NCBI GenBank assembly: GCA_003456175.1
Contig: DMPB01000211.1
Coordinates: 34,533 to 42,932, forward strand
DNA length: 8,400 nt
Source of the DNA: Chitinophagaceae bacterium
GTDB taxonomy: Bacteria; Bacteroidota; Bacteroidia; Chitinophagales; Chitinophagaceae
Direction: 5' to 3'
A program made the position numbers and the translations under genes. Of this stretch, positions 1 through 6,873 are shown one piece after another (position 1 is the first letter of the stretch; each line of letters begins with the position of its first letter). The notes under the pieces were generated by a model. The model saw only the letters and a program-made list of their open reading frames with translations. It had not been told where the DNA came from and ran no database searches.

Positions 1-693
1 GATCAGAAGTGATAATGCTGTAATAACACCGTAAAAATGATCTAGGTTGTTAAAACTATGAATGTCGAATAAATGTAATGTGGCTAAGTTGTGCCACTTA
101 TCTGTAATGTAAAGTAGCGCTGCAGTAATATATACAGGTGTAATAATGCCCAGTAGCAACACAAACCATTCGTTGGCTTTAAAGGCACGTAAGATAGCTA
201 GTGCACAAAATGCAATGAGTATCACCGAAAAGCTTGCAAAGTGCAAAAGCGTAATAATGCCACTCATTAACCCTATACCAAACACTAACGATTTAACACT
301 TTTGTTTTGATATAGCTTAGCACACATGGCTAGCAGTTCAATAAGTAGGGTATTAATTAATAAGGCAGGGGTAATATTGTTCCATTCTGGTAAGATGGCA
401 GTTACAAGTATGTAAGCAAGACTTACAGAAAACCCTTGCTTTTGTAGCATTCTATTATCGTTAACAATGTAGTTGAGTCGTAGCGCTTGCGTTATAATAA
501 ATAGTTGGTATACTAGCATTAAACCAACGGAAGGTACTTGTGGTAAACTGCTTAAAAAATTGGTAAGCAAGCCTTGTCCGGCATTAGTAATAATGCCGGG
601 GGGATCATATATGAAATTTACATGTAAGCCAATACTTGTAAGTATCAGCAGAAATACGGCACCACTAGTACGTTCTTTAAAAATACCTGTCAC
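1..693 (-). CDS. DUF6427-family integral membrane protein, 3' end outside window
   Basis: The reading frame is open from a GTG at 693-691 to the left edge, giving 231 visible residues and no stop, so the C-terminus is missing. It starts MTGIFKERTSG and is strongly hydrophobic. Apparent membrane spans lie near residues 11-28, 55-72, 89-103, 108-125, 136-152, 154-171 and 176-196, with further hydrophobic sequence at the edge. The opening '(I)TGIFK', the 'ALRLNYIV' segment after the second span and the 'AILRAFKANEWFVLLLGIITP' region (about 166-186) match my memory of the Bacteroidota DUF6427 family, whose function is unknown. No catalytic motif is visible. A TAA lies four codons upstream in frame and no ATG falls between, so GTG is the only sensible start; a good ribosome binding site precedes it. 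The gene begins 28 bp after the secreted-protein gene stops and is probably co-transcribed with it. The family call is fairly sure; any role is unknown. Confidence 0.8.
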   Translation of the reverse strand, partial: MTGIFKERTSGAVFLLILTSIGLHVNFIYDPPGIITNAGQGLLTNFLSSLPQVPSVGLMLVYQLFIITQALRLNYIVNDNRMLQKQGFSVSLAYILVTAILPEWNNITPALLINTLLIELLAMCAKLYQNKSVKSLVFGIGLMSGIITLLHFASFSVILIAFCALAILRAFKANEWFVLLLGIITPVYITAALLYITDKWHNLATLHLFDIHSFNNLDHFYGVITALSLLI

Positions 694-696
694 TGT

Positions 697-704
697 ATCA
701 CCTT
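697..704 (-). promoter_or_regulatory. Shine-Dalgarno site for the DUF6427 gene
   Basis: Read on the minus strand, AAGGTGAT ends 3 nt before the GTG start at 693. Its AGGTGAT part is fully complementary to the usual 3' end of 16S rRNA (ATCACCT). The other starts in this window have no comparable site, so it supports the unusual GTG as the true start. Confidence 0.6.
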
Positions 705-721
705 ATTTACGTAAGTAATTA

Positions 722-2257
722 CTAAAACTCAATTTTAGCAAAGCTTACCATATTTCGGAATAAAGTAGGAACAATTAATTGTCGGCTACTTACTTGCTTG
801 CCATAGCGTGGTAGGCATTCGTACGATACATCGATATTTTTAAACGGTGGATTTCGGGTAAGTTGCCCTTCGGGTGTAATGGTATGATCGTTTAATATTT
901 GATTGCGGCGCTCAACTTGGTTAAATAAAAAATGTATTTCAGTGCCAGTATTTAGCATACAATAGCCAAGTAATGATTCTGTATTGTCATCGTACTGGCT
1001 TTTTCTTACCACATTCGACCATTCAATAGCTCCTAAACTATCGAAGCTAAGAATAGCAATATTATCGCTATAGTAACGTGTTACTTGCGGAAAGCCTCCA
1101 CGCCAAAAAGGGTTGCCCCACATACCACCACCAAGCATACCGGGAGAGTTCCACATATACCAATCGTTGTAAAAACTATTGCCCCAATACATGCCTGTAT
1201 AATCCCATCGGTTAAAGCCATTACCAGTGCGTGTGCTGGTATAGTTCGCTTCGGCGGTTACGGCAAATCCGCCATCGTTTCTAGCAATGATATTTTGCAA
1301 ATAAAAATCGTTGAAAGCTGTTTTAATGGTGGCCTCGCCCTTAGCATCGTTACGGAATTCTTCACTGAAGGTGTAGGTTTTATTGCTAACAACCGACGTG
1401 TTGGCATAATCGAACATCAGGCAATAAATGCCATCGATATTGCCGCGGCGTGTTTTGGCATAAAAGCCGGTAACCAATAGCTGATGGTTGCTGTTATTAA
1501 CCTTCATTTTCAACTGATCAATGAAAATTTTAGGAAGCCCAATCTTAAGTTCTTTTAGGCTATCGGTTGCTGTGCCGAGCATACAAAGACTAACGGTTGC
1601 AATATTATCGCGTTGTTGGGTAGAAGCTTCTTTTAGAAATACAATGGTACCGGCATTATCTACCGCAAATTCTGATAGTAGCTCGTTGTTGTTATCTTCT
1701 GATTTTATGTATAGTTTATTGCGTTTGAGTAGTACTAGATTTTTATCGAACACAACAGTAGTAATATGGTACGTTTCGCGGCGCTTGTTATTCACTTTTA
1801 CAAAAGCAATTTTCGACTTGTCTTCGCTGTTGAGAAACGTATAGAGTTTGTTGTTGGCGGTGAAATTAACTTCGGTAGTATCTAATTCAATGTTATTGCC
1901 TATCTGCTTTCCATTACCATCGAACTTGGCAGCCATTACGTATACAATGTTCTTTTTTTGATACTGGTAGAAAATGTAGAAATAATCGCGGTAAGCTAAA
2001 ACATCGGTTTGTAGTAGCCTTTCGGGAAATATTTCAAGCGGTATTTTATTCACCTGCTTCATGTTGTTATCGAAGATGGTGAAGTAGTTATCGGTTCTAT
2101 AGTTTTTGTAAACGATGAAATGATTGTTGTATTTACCGATAATTTCAAAGTTTACACCTCGTGGATCCTCGCGGTCGGGTTCGGCGTAGGTAATTTTTTG
2201 CGACCATCCATTTACCGTAAGGTAGCAGCAGCACAATATCAAAAGCAAGTGTTTCAT
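722..2257 (-). CDS. Secreted protein of unknown function with a Trp/Gly-rich segment
   Basis: I do not recognise a named family. The chosen start (ATG at 2257-2255) gives 511 residues opening with a signal peptide: MKHLLLILCCCYL, then a likely signal peptidase I site near SQ-K (residue 20). The cysteines do not sit in a clear lipobox, so a lipoprotein is less likely. An in-frame ATG at 2320 would add 21 residues before the signal peptide and lies inside the promoter candidate, so I reject it. The mature part is rich in short alternating hydrophobic/aromatic stretches such as 'HFIVYKNY', 'YFYIFYQYQ' and 'VMAAKFDGNGKQIG', which suggests repeated beta strands, perhaps a beta-propeller (inference only). 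Residues about 345-391 are very rich in Trp, Tyr, Met and Gly, with six Trp between 351 and 385. 'ARNDGGFAVTAE' (325-336) resembles a motif seen in beta-rich surface proteins. No enzyme motif is visible. It is divergent from kup and followed closely by the DUF6427 gene. Location is probably periplasmic or cell surface. Confidence 0.8.
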   Translation of the reverse strand: MKHLLLILCCCYLTVNGWSQKITYAEPDREDPRGVNFEIIGKYNNHFIVYKNYRTDNYFTIFDNNMKQVNKIPLEIFPERLLQTDVLAYRDYFYIFYQYQKKNIVYVMAAKFDGNGKQIGNNIELDTTEVNFTANNKLYTFLNSEDKSKIAFVKVNNKRRETYHITTVVFDKNLVLLKRNKLYIKSEDNNNELLSEFAVDNAGTIVFLKEASTQQRDNIATVSLCMLGTATDSLKELKIGLPKIFIDQLKMKVNNSNHQLLVTGFYAKTRRGNIDGIYCLMFDYANTSVVSNKTYTFSEEFRNDAKGEATIKTAFNDFYLQNIIARNDGGFAVTAEANYTSTRTGNGFNRWDYTGMYWGNSFYNDWYMWNSPGMLGGGMWGNPFWRGGFPQVTRYYSDNIAILSFDSLGAIEWSNVVRKSQYDDNTESLLGYCMLNTGTEIHFLFNQVERRNQILNDHTITPEGQLTRNPPFKNIDVSYECLPRYGKQVSSRQLIVPTLFRNMVSFAKIEF

Positions 2258-2291
2258 GGCATCAGGCGTATTTAACGAACGTTTGTTGTTT

Positions 2292-2323
2292 CTAAAGTAA
2301 AGGGTTTTATGGGGATACACAAA
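2292..2323 (-). promoter_or_regulatory. Promoter candidate for the secreted-protein gene
   Basis: On the minus strand TTTG (2323-2320) is followed after 20 bp by TACTTTAG (2299-2292), one mismatch from the Bacteroidota -7 consensus TAnnTTTG. Transcription would begin near 2286, leaving a leader of about 30 nt before the ATG at 2257. This position also excludes the ATG at 2320 as the start. Confidence 0.5.
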
Positions 2324-2342
2324 ACTTGTATCTGTAAATTGG

Positions 2343-2358
2343 TTAAGTAGGTACTTAA
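2343..2358. promoter_or_regulatory. Perfect 7-2-7 inverted repeat, operator candidate
   Basis: TTAAGTA-GG-TACTTAA is a perfect inverted repeat placed between the two divergent promoter candidates. It lies 19 bp from the -33 box of the minus-strand promoter and 5 bp from the -33 box of the kup promoter. The size and place fit a dimeric regulator acting on kup or on both genes. No T-tract follows it, so it is not a terminator. The regulator is unknown. Confidence 0.4.
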
Positions 2359-2363
2359 GCTTT

Positions 2364-2396
2364 CTTGTTCGGGTAATAGCATTTCTGTTACATTTG
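2364..2396 (+). promoter_or_regulatory. Promoter candidate for kup
   Basis: CTTG (2364-2367, one mismatch to TTTG) is followed after 21 bp by TACATTTG (2389-2396), an exact match to the Bacteroidota -7 consensus TAnnTTTG. The start of transcription would fall near 2403, giving a leader of only about 20 nt. That leaves no room for a riboswitch such as the c-di-AMP sensing ydaO type found before K+ transporter genes in other phyla. Confidence 0.55.
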
Positions 2397-2423
2397 TTTC
2401 TACTTCATTAACAAAGTATCGTT

Positions 2424-4424
2424 GTGGGCAAGCACATCAACAAAATTACCGCCGCTGGCTTATTAATAGCACTTGGAATTATCTACGGCGACATAGGCAC
2501 TTCTCCGCTCTACGTTTTAAACGCAGTTATTAAGGGTAAAGTTGTAACGGAAGCATTAATTGTAGGCGCATTGAGTTTGGTTATTTGGACACTAACACTA
2601 CAAACCACTATCAAATATGTGATACTAACCCTAAAAGCCGATAACAATGGCGAGGGTGGTATTTTTAGTTTGTATGCTTTGGTGCGTAGGCGTAAGCGAT
2701 GGCTGGTTATGCCTGCTATGATTGGTGGTGCAGCACTTTTGGCCGATGGTATCATTACACCACCTATTTCGGTAACCTCGGCAATTGAGGGCTTGCGGCA
2801 AATGCCTCGTTTTCAACACATTACTACCAATACAATTGTAATTATTGTAATAGCCATTATTTCGTTGCTGTTTTTTTTGCAGCAGTTTGGAACGGCAAGT
2901 ATTGGTAAGCTGTTTGGCCCCATTATGTTCGTTTGGTTTGTAATGTTGGCCGTATTGGGTAGTGTACACTTGTTCGATGATTTGAGGGTGTTTAAAGCCT
3001 TTAATCCTTATTATGGTATTAACCTGTTAATCACCTATCCGGAGGGTTTTTGGCTGTTAGGAGCAGTGTTTCTATGTACCACGGGTGCCGAAGCTTTGTA
3101 TAGCGATTTGGGGCATGCAGGACGCAGTAACATTAGATACACCTGGTTTTTCGTGAAAATTTGTTTGATACTCAACTACCTTGGTCAGGGTGCTTGGTTG
3201 CTTGATAATTATAATGGTTATATGATTGTATCGGAAGCAAAAGCTTTATTGCCCATGCAAGCCGATATTCAGTTCATGGCACCATTTTATGGCATTATGC
3301 CGAAGTGGTTTAAGATATTCGGTATCATCATTGCAACATCGGCAGCGGTGATAGCTAGCCAAGCGTTGATTTCAGGTTCGTTCACTTTAATTTCTGAGGC
3401 GTTGCGCCTGAACTTATGGCCGAAAATGAAAATCAATTATCCAACAGAAGAAAAGGGGCAACTGTTTATTCCTGGTATTAGCTTCTTGCTTTATGTTGGT
3501 TGTGTGGGTATTGTATTATTTTTTAGAGAATCGGCCAATATGGAAGCGGCTTACGGCCTTGCCATCACCATGTGTATGATTAGTACAAGTATTTTATTTG
3601 CTAATTATTTGGTGAGTAAGCGGGTGCCATCGGGGTGGATTTATTTATACTTGGCGGTATATCTAACCATTGAAATTTCTTTCTTAATTGCCAACCTAGA
3701 AAAGTTCCCGCATGGTGGTTATGTAACCTTAATTGTAGGTGGCGGTTTATTTGGTGTAATGTATGTGTGGTTTCGTAGTAGAAAAATCAAAAATCGTTAT
3801 GTTGAGTTCGTTCGGTTAGATCATTACTTACCGATGATTCAAGAGTTAAGTAACGATAAAACGGTACCGAAATATGCCAGCCATTTAGTATACATGACGA
3901 GTGCTAACAACCCTAAAGAAATTGAACATAAAATCATTTATAGCATTCTAAACAAACGTCCTAAGCGAGCCGATATTTATTGGTTTGTGCATGTAGATGT
4001 ATTAGACGATCCGTACACTTGCGAGTACATTGTAGATCATATTATTCCAAACGATATTATTCGTGTTGAATTTAGATTAGGCTTCAGAGTTGAACACAAA
4101 ATTAACCTCATGTTCCGCAAGGTGGTAGAAGAGTTGGTACATAACCGCGAAGTGAACATTATGAGCAGGTACGATAGTTTAGAACGTAATAATATTGTTG
4201 GCGATTTTCAGTTCGTAGTTATGGAAAAATATCTCAGTAGCGATAACGAATTGCCATTCACGGAGAAGATTATTATGAAGCTTTATTTCTGGCTTAAAGA
4301 AATTAGTTTGAGTGAAGAGCGTGGTTTTGGTCTTGACCCAAGTTTTGTAACTGTTGAGAAGTTTCCATTAATTGTTTCGCCAGTACCACAACTTAACTTA
4401 AAGCGTATTGGTTACGATATATAG
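2424..4424 (+). CDS. kup: Kup-type low-affinity K+/H+ symporter
   Basis: Inner-membrane potassium uptake protein of the KUP/HAK/KT family, which couples K+ entry to protons. At 666 residues it is a little longer than the roughly 620 of E. coli Kup. Family motifs in order: 'GIIYGDIGTSPLY' (18-30) with Asp23, the family's conserved N-terminal acidic residue; 'ADNNGEGGIFSLYAL' (72-86); 'LADGIITPPISV' (106-117), where Asp108 takes the place of a second conserved acidic residue (Glu in E. coli as I recall it); 'TTGAEALYSDLGH' (219-231); and 'LNYLGQGAWLL' (250-260). About twelve membrane spans fill residues 12-450, followed by a soluble cytoplasmic domain (about 451-666). The GTG start is forced: a TAA lies at 2409-2411 and no other start codon falls between. 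No Shine-Dalgarno sequence is visible. It is a single-gene unit with its own promoter candidate upstream and a terminator 31 bp after the stop. A T8 run at 2871-2878 leaves the frame intact. Confidence 0.96.
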   Translation: MGKHINKITAAGLLIALGIIYGDIGTSPLYVLNAVIKGKVVTEALIVGALSLVIWTLTLQTTIKYVILTLKADNNGEGGIFSLYALVRRRKRWLVMPAMIGGAALLADGIITPPISVTSAIEGLRQMPRFQHITTNTIVIIVIAIISLLFFLQQFGTASIGKLFGPIMFVWFVMLAVLGSVHLFDDLRVFKAFNPYYGINLLITYPEGFWLLGAVFLCTTGAEALYSDLGHAGRSNIRYTWFFVKICLILNYLGQGAWLLDNYNGYMIVSEAKALLPMQADIQFMAPFYGIMPKWFKIFGIIIATSAAVIASQALISGSFTLISEALRLNLWPKMKINYPTEEKGQLFIPGISFLLYVGCVGIVLFFRESANMEAAYGLAITMCMISTSILFANYLVSKRVPSGWIYLYLAVYLTIEISFLIANLEKFPHGGYVTLIVGGGLFGVMYVWFRSRKIKNRYVEFVRLDHYLPMIQELSNDKTVPKYASHLVYMTSANNPKEIEHKIIYSILNKRPKRADIYWFVHVDVLDDPYTCEYIVDHIIPNDIIRVEFRLGFRVEHKINLMFRKVVEELVHNREVNIMSRYDSLERNNIVGDFQFVVMEKYLSSDNELPFTEKIIMKLYFWLKEISLSEERGFGLDPSFVTVEKFPLIVSPVPQLNLKRIGYDI

Positions 4425-4435
4425 TAGTATAGCCA

Positions 4436-4504
4436 CCTTACGGTAAATATTATATAACTGCATGCTTATTACAGTATGCAGTTTTTTTATGCCTTACGGT
4501 AAAT
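4436..4504. repeat. 13-bp direct repeat bracketing the kup terminator
   Basis: CCTTACGGTAAAT occurs at 4436-4448 and again at 4492-4504, one copy on each side of the hairpin at 4456-4488. Each copy contains the odd-length palindrome TTACGGTAA. Two 13-bp copies 56 bp apart are unlikely by chance. The function is unknown. It could be a duplicated target site around a small hairpin element or simply local duplication. Confidence 0.5.
4456..4488 (+). terminator. Rho-independent terminator of kup
   Basis: AACTGCATGC pairs with GTATGCAGTT as a 10-bp stem with one G-T wobble. The loop is 8 nt (4466-4473), and a run of seven T follows at 4482-4488. It lies 31 bp after the kup stop codon. Confidence 0.85.
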
Positions 4505-4518
4505 GCAAATGCTATACG

Positions 4519-4588
4519 TGTTGATTGTTGCAACTCAGTTGAAGTGTGCGACGCAACGATGTTGCTAGTAGTACCTATGTTGGTCAAC
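4519..4588. repeat. Intergenic block rich in GTTGC/GCAAC inverted repeats
   Basis: Between the two terminators lie GTTGCAAC (4527-4534, a perfect palindrome), GCAAC-GAT-GTTGC (4553-4565, a 5-3-5 inverted repeat) and GTTG-GT-CAAC (4579-4588). No open reading frame of note and no promoter are apparent. It may be a dispersed intergenic repeat or a structured RNA spacer; the sequence alone does not decide. Confidence 0.35.
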
Positions 4589-4589
4589 T

Positions 4590-4616
4590 AAAAAACCCCA
4601 CCTAGAAAGGCAGGGT
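4590..4616 (-). terminator. Rho-independent terminator of the ABC exporter operon
   Basis: On the minus strand ACCCTGCC (4616-4609) pairs with GGTGGGGT (4602-4595) around a 6-nt loop, followed by a T-tract. Two of the eight pairs are G-U in minus-strand RNA. The same positions would be C-A mismatches in plus-strand RNA, so the hairpin is built for the minus strand. It lies 29 nt after the stop of the last exporter gene. Confidence 0.8.
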
Positions 4617-4645
4617 GTTTGTATTACCAAAACCAACTGTACATT

Positions 4646-5764
4646 TTAACTGCGTTTTTTATAGCTATAAATAGCCCAGCTATTTAGTACAACAGCAAAT
4701 AATAGAATAGATAATAACTGCGGTAGGATATCGCTTAGGTTACTGCCTTTGAGTACAACCATTCGCATTACTTCAATAAAGTATGCTACAGGATTAAGTT
4801 TAGTAATGTATTGAGCCCAAAGCGGCATGCTTTCAATAGATGTATATAAGCCGCCTAATAAAATAAAAATCATAAGTAAGAAAAACGAAATGAGCATGGC
4901 TTGTTGTTGTGTTGCGGCATAGGTAGAGATTAAGAGCCCCAAGCCAAGTACTGCCAATAAATACACAGCTGCAAAAATATAAATGGTAATAAAACTGCCG
5001 ATTGGAACAATGCCATATACCAGTTTCGCAATTACAAAACCAATAGTGATAATTACAAAACCCAGTACCCAAAATGGAATAAGCTTGCCGAGTATAAAAT
5101 GATGTTTTTTAATAGGTGTTACGTTGATTTGTTCGATGGTGCCAATTTCTTTTTCGCGAACAATATTTAAGGCTGTAAGGTTAGCTCCAATCATGGTTAA
5201 GAGCAGTACTAGAATTCCCGGTACCATGAAGAATTTGTAATTCATTTGTGGATTAAACCAATTCATAGGTACTACTTCAATAATAGGCACCATGTTAATG
5301 CGAGGTTGTTGTAGTAGTTTGTTACGAATTTGCTGATTGTAATCTTGAATAATGCTACGTAAGTAAGCACTGCCAAGACTACCTTTAACACCATTAATGG
5401 CATTAATGGCAATAAATAGATCGGCTTTGTTTTCTTTTATTAAATGTTGTTCAAATTGTGTTGGTATTTCGAGGATGACATCTGCCGCATCTGTTTCTAT
5501 GTATTTCATGCTAGCATCGTAGCTATGATTATAGGTGACCAGATTAAAGTAACCGCTAGCAGTAATTTTTTGAGTAAGCTGTTGACTGTACGGTGAGTTA
5601 TCGCGGTTGGTAATAGCGATGTTAATATTCTTCATTTCGTAATCTGCTGCTTGCGGTAGTACAATCAACTGAATGATAGGCATGAGAAATATGAGCCTGA
5701 GAATGGCTGGGTCGCGAAAAATTTGTTTAAACTCTTTTTGTAATATAAATAGTAGTGTTCTCAT
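4646..5764 (-). CDS. ABC-2 type exporter permease, YbhR-like
   Basis: Second membrane subunit of the exporter, 372 residues, close to the 368 of E. coli YbhR. It has the usual plan of this group: a short cytoplasmic N-terminus ('LQKEFKQIFRDP', 8-19), a first membrane span (about 20-38), a large periplasmic domain (about 40-178), then five spans (about 179-202, 226-249, 256-280, 288-306, 346-364). 'WFNPQMNYKFFMVPG' (169-183) and 'REKEIGTIEQINVTP' (203-217) are the hallmark segments; the second is the cytoplasmic coupling helix that touches the ATPases. 'ATQQQAM' (284-290) and 'ESMPLWAQYITKLNP' (311-325) also fit YbhR. The ATG at 5764 overlaps the TGA of the preceding permease as ATGA, which implies translational coupling. 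A longer in-frame start at 5845 would add 27 residues that do not resemble the family. A terminator follows. Substrate is unknown; drug or other xenobiotic efflux is the family expectation. Confidence 0.9.
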   Translation of the reverse strand: MRTLLFILQKEFKQIFRDPAILRLIFLMPIIQLIVLPQAADYEMKNINIAITNRDNSPYSQQLTQKITASGYFNLVTYNHSYDASMKYIETDAADVILEIPTQFEQHLIKENKADLFIAINAINGVKGSLGSAYLRSIIQDYNQQIRNKLLQQPRINMVPIIEVVPMNWFNPQMNYKFFMVPGILVLLLTMIGANLTALNIVREKEIGTIEQINVTPIKKHHFILGKLIPFWVLGFVIITIGFVIAKLVYGIVPIGSFITIYIFAAVYLLAVLGLGLLISTYAATQQQAMLISFFLLMIFILLGGLYTSIESMPLWAQYITKLNPVAYFIEVMRMVVLKGSNLSDILPQLLSILLFAVVLNSWAIYSYKKRS

Positions 5765-6864
5765 GCCAATCTGATTTTGAATTTGCGAATTGCCATGCTT
5801 AAGAAGAAGAGAAACATACCCGTAAGAATGATTGTTTCTTTCCAAACAGCTTCAATGCCAACACCTTTAATCATTACATTTTTTACAATGATGAAGTACC
5901 ACTTTGCAGGTACAATATTGGAAACGATTTGTAAAGGTTTGGGCATATTTTCAATAGGAAACATAAATCCGCTGAGCATAATTGTTGGTAAGAACATACC
6001 CACTAGCGATACAAACATGGCTGCTTGTTGTGATGCTGCTGAAGCAGATATGAGTAACCCTAATGCTAGTGATACAAGAATGAATAGAATACTTTCACCA
6101 ACCAATAATGCAAGGCTTCCATTGATAGGTACTTCTAAAACGAATACGCTGAGTAGTAGAATACTAATGATGTTAATAATAGAAAGTGCTAAATAAGGAA
6201 TGGCTTTTCCGATAACAATTTTCAAAGGTTGCAGAGGTGACACAAGCATGATTTCCATGGTGCCTATTTCTTTTTCCTTCACAATCGTAATGGCCGTCAT
6301 CATGGTACATACCAATAACAAAACCATAGCCATAACACCCGGTACAAAATTATATGCACCTTTTAATTGAGGGTTATACAGCATTCTGTTAGTAACCTCA
6401 ATGGTGTACGGTAAGGGTTGTTGTTGTAGTTCTTGCTGATAACTACCCACGATAGCATTGGTATAGTTAATAATAGTATTGGCAACGTTAGGGTCGCTGG
6501 CATCGGTAATGCATTGTATTTGTGCCTTGTTTGTGTGCAGTAGTTCTTGTTCAAATGCTTGTGGTATTACCAAGGCCATTTTTATACTTCCATTTTTAAA
6601 AGCCTGCTCTATTGCTTTAGGTTGCTGTAGTACTGCTGTAACATCGAAATATTCGCTAGCGTCTAAGGCTGTAATGAGCCGTTGACTCGCATTGTCTTTC
6701 GCATAGTCTAGTACTGCGAATTTCACATTCTTTACTTCATTGGTTAGTGCAAATCCGAAAATGATAATTTGAACAATAGGCATACCAAGTAGTATGAACA
6801 TTGTTTTTTTATCGCGCCATATATGATATAGCTCTTTTCGAATAAAGCTGATAAGTTGTTGCAT
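5761..6864 (-). CDS. ABC-2 type exporter permease, YbhS-like
   Basis: First membrane subunit of the exporter, 367 residues against about 377 for E. coli YbhS. It opens with 'FIRKELYHIWRDKK' (7-20), a cytoplasmic interface helix, and a span at about 21-41. A periplasmic domain of about 130 residues follows (about 42-173), including 'ITDASDPNVANT' (119-130), a segment close to the one I recall in YbhS. Five spans follow at about 174-195, 222-243, 251-274, 282-302 and 344-359. 'KEKEIGTMEIMLVSP' (196-210) is the coupling segment, and 'MLSGFMFPIENMP' (296-308) is the typical re-entrant motif before the last span. It begins 9 bp after the second ATPase gene and shares ATGA with the next permease. 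It should form a heterodimer with that YbhR-like subunit. Confidence is high for the family and moderate for the one-to-one YbhS match. Confidence 0.9.
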   Translation of the reverse strand: MQQLISFIRKELYHIWRDKKTMFILLGMPIVQIIIFGFALTNEVKNVKFAVLDYAKDNASQRLITALDASEYFDVTAVLQQPKAIEQAFKNGSIKMALVIPQAFEQELLHTNKAQIQCITDASDPNVANTIINYTNAIVGSYQQELQQQPLPYTIEVTNRMLYNPQLKGAYNFVPGVMAMVLLLVCTMMTAITIVKEKEIGTMEIMLVSPLQPLKIVIGKAIPYLALSIINIISILLLSVFVLEVPINGSLALLVGESILFILVSLALGLLISASAASQQAAMFVSLVGMFLPTIMLSGFMFPIENMPKPLQIVSNIVPAKWYFIIVKNVMIKGVGIEAVWKETIILTGMFLFFLSMAIRKFKIRLA

Positions 6865-6873
6865 AATGCTGGT

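Noticed and set aside
473..1844. Plus-strand open frames at 473-718, 1085-1480 and 1521-1844
   Set aside because: They lie opposite the DUF6427 and secreted-protein genes, have no family resemblance or plausible start context, and are shadows of well-supported minus-strand genes.
2258..2320. Upstream ATG at 2320 as start of the secreted protein
   Set aside because: It would put 21 charged residues before a clear signal peptide, and it sits within the promoter candidate.
2258..2423. Possible ydaO-type or other riboswitch before kup
   Set aside because: The predicted leader is only about 20 nt and no conserved riboswitch core is visible in the gap.
2510..2969. Minus-strand open frames inside kup
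   Set aside because: The kup frame carries every family motif across this stretch; the antisense frames have low-quality composition and no matching family.
4567..5275. 12-bp inverted match between 4567-4578 and 5264-5275
   Set aside because: Several 12-bp matches are expected by chance in 8.4 kb on both strands, and the second copy lies in coding sequence.
5765..5845. Upstream ATG at 5845 as start of the YbhR-like permease
   Set aside because: The added residues do not resemble the family's N-terminus and would lie inside the YbhS-like gene; the ATGA overlap start gives the expected length.
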